Shown here piece after piece: positions 63,647 through 64,000 of a stretch of DNA of 64,000 bases. The stretch comes from Paenibacillus rhizophilus. Lineage in GTDB: Bacteria > Bacillota > Bacilli > Paenibacillales > Paenibacillaceae. A program made the position numbers and the translations under genes. The first letter of the stretch is position 1. The number at the start of each line of letters is the position of its first letter. The stretch spans positions 310,001 through 374,000 of the forward strand of contig NZ_RQPI01000001.1 in NCBI RefSeq assembly GCF_003854965.1. Direction: 5' to 3'. The notes beneath the pieces are model-generated. The model was not told where the DNA came from, ran no database searches, and was given only the letters and a program-made list of their open reading frames with translations.

Positions 63647-63676
63647 TTGTCTTTTGACAAAAATATCATGTATAAT
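63647..63676 (+). promoter_or_regulatory. SigA-type promoter for a gene beyond the right edge
   Basis: TTGTCT (63647-63652), an 18-base spacer and a perfect TATAAT (63671-63676). A TTGACA at 63654 is too close to the -10 to be used with it. Confidence 0.6.
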
Positions 63677-64000
63677 GTTGTTAAGTGACTGGGTGCGGTT
63701 AAAATTGAATATGCGGCAATTTCTTCCGTCATGGTTGGCACTAAAGATCTGTCTGAAGCCATAGGGTTATTTTTCCAGATCTGGATGTGTTTTATCAATA
63801 AAGGCGCTACGCGCGAGGGGCGCGTCTGAATGTTTGACGGCATTGTTTCGCTTACAGGAATGTGCTACCCGCGGGCGGGAAGCTCTCATTAGGGTTATTT
63901 TCTGCGCCTTTACGCCCATTGTCTTCTTAGCGGGGGGATTTTCTGCTTTTTGAATATGTTCAGTGCCGCTAAAGAATTGAAGTTCTTGATTTAAATAACA
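63677..64000 (+). other. Long leader or gene-free stretch at the right edge
   Basis: No reading frame with a site and family features is visible. Two hairpins can form: AGATCTG (63745-63751) with CAGATCT (63776-63782), and ACGCGC with GCGCGT (63809-63825). An 11-base direct repeat AGGGTTATTTT occurs at 63763 and 63891. By analogy with Bacillus the next gene may be an RNase J gene, but that lies outside the window. Confidence 0.5.

Noticed and set aside
63634..63843. 69-residue - strand frame at the right edge
   Set aside because: It spans the promoter and leader hairpins, has no ribosome binding site and no recognisable family.

Overview
The window is a chromosomal stretch from a flagellated, endospore-forming Firmicute of the Paenibacillaceae type. 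The evidence is gene order: the Bacillus-style fla/che operon ending in sigD and swrB, then rpsB-tsf-pyrH-frr-uppS-cdsA-dxr-rseP-proS-polC, then rimP-nusA-rnpM-rplGA-infB-rbfA-nrnA-truB-ribF-rpsO-pnp, then the sporulation genes ylxY and dpaAB and the lysine-pathway genes dapG and dapA. Moderate-to-high GC, an archaeal/eukaryal-type ProRS next to rseP, and a YesM/YesN-type sugar cassette fit Paenibacillus better than Bacillus. Genus is an inference. Nearly every gene is on the + strand. I saw no tRNA, rRNA, CRISPR array, insertion sequence or prophage.

1-24645: 3' part of the fla/che operon. ylxF (cut by the left edge), fliK, flgD, a TIGR02530-type gene, flgE, swrD, fliL, fliM, fliY, cheY, fliO, fliP, fliQ, fliR, flhB, flhA, flhF, flhG, cheB, cheA, cheW, cheC, cheD, a small membrane protein, sigD, fapA, a small unknown, swrB and an MltG-like anchored protein, closed by a terminator. 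Genes are tightly packed, many with 4-base overlaps. fliQ appears to start at ATC.

24646-38336: translation, nucleotide, isoprenoid and envelope genes, with promoter, leader and terminators around rpsB and tsf, ending in polC. 38390-45197: a five-gene cassette (sensor kinase, sugar-binding lipoprotein, two permeases, AraC-type response regulator) lies between polC and rimP, where Bacillus has none. The regulator is split by one in-frame TGA. 45198-56484: the nusA-infB operon through pnp. 56485-63513: ylxY, an M16 peptidase, dut, the dipicolinate synthase pair, aspartokinase and dihydrodipicolinate synthase. DapG and DapA make dihydrodipicolinate, which DpaAB oxidises to the spore solute dipicolinate. 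asd is missing from this cluster. 63514-64000: terminator, promoter and a long leader whose gene lies outside.

Two families of repeated, foldable intergenic DNA stand out. One is a roughly 90-base element with a long stem, in three copies just upstream of swrD, polC and ribF. The other is a 53-base hairpin element with conserved unpaired bases, in two copies, after rpsB (before tsf) and after rpsO (before pnp). I do not recognise either as a named RNA class; they are the best candidates here for something undescribed.
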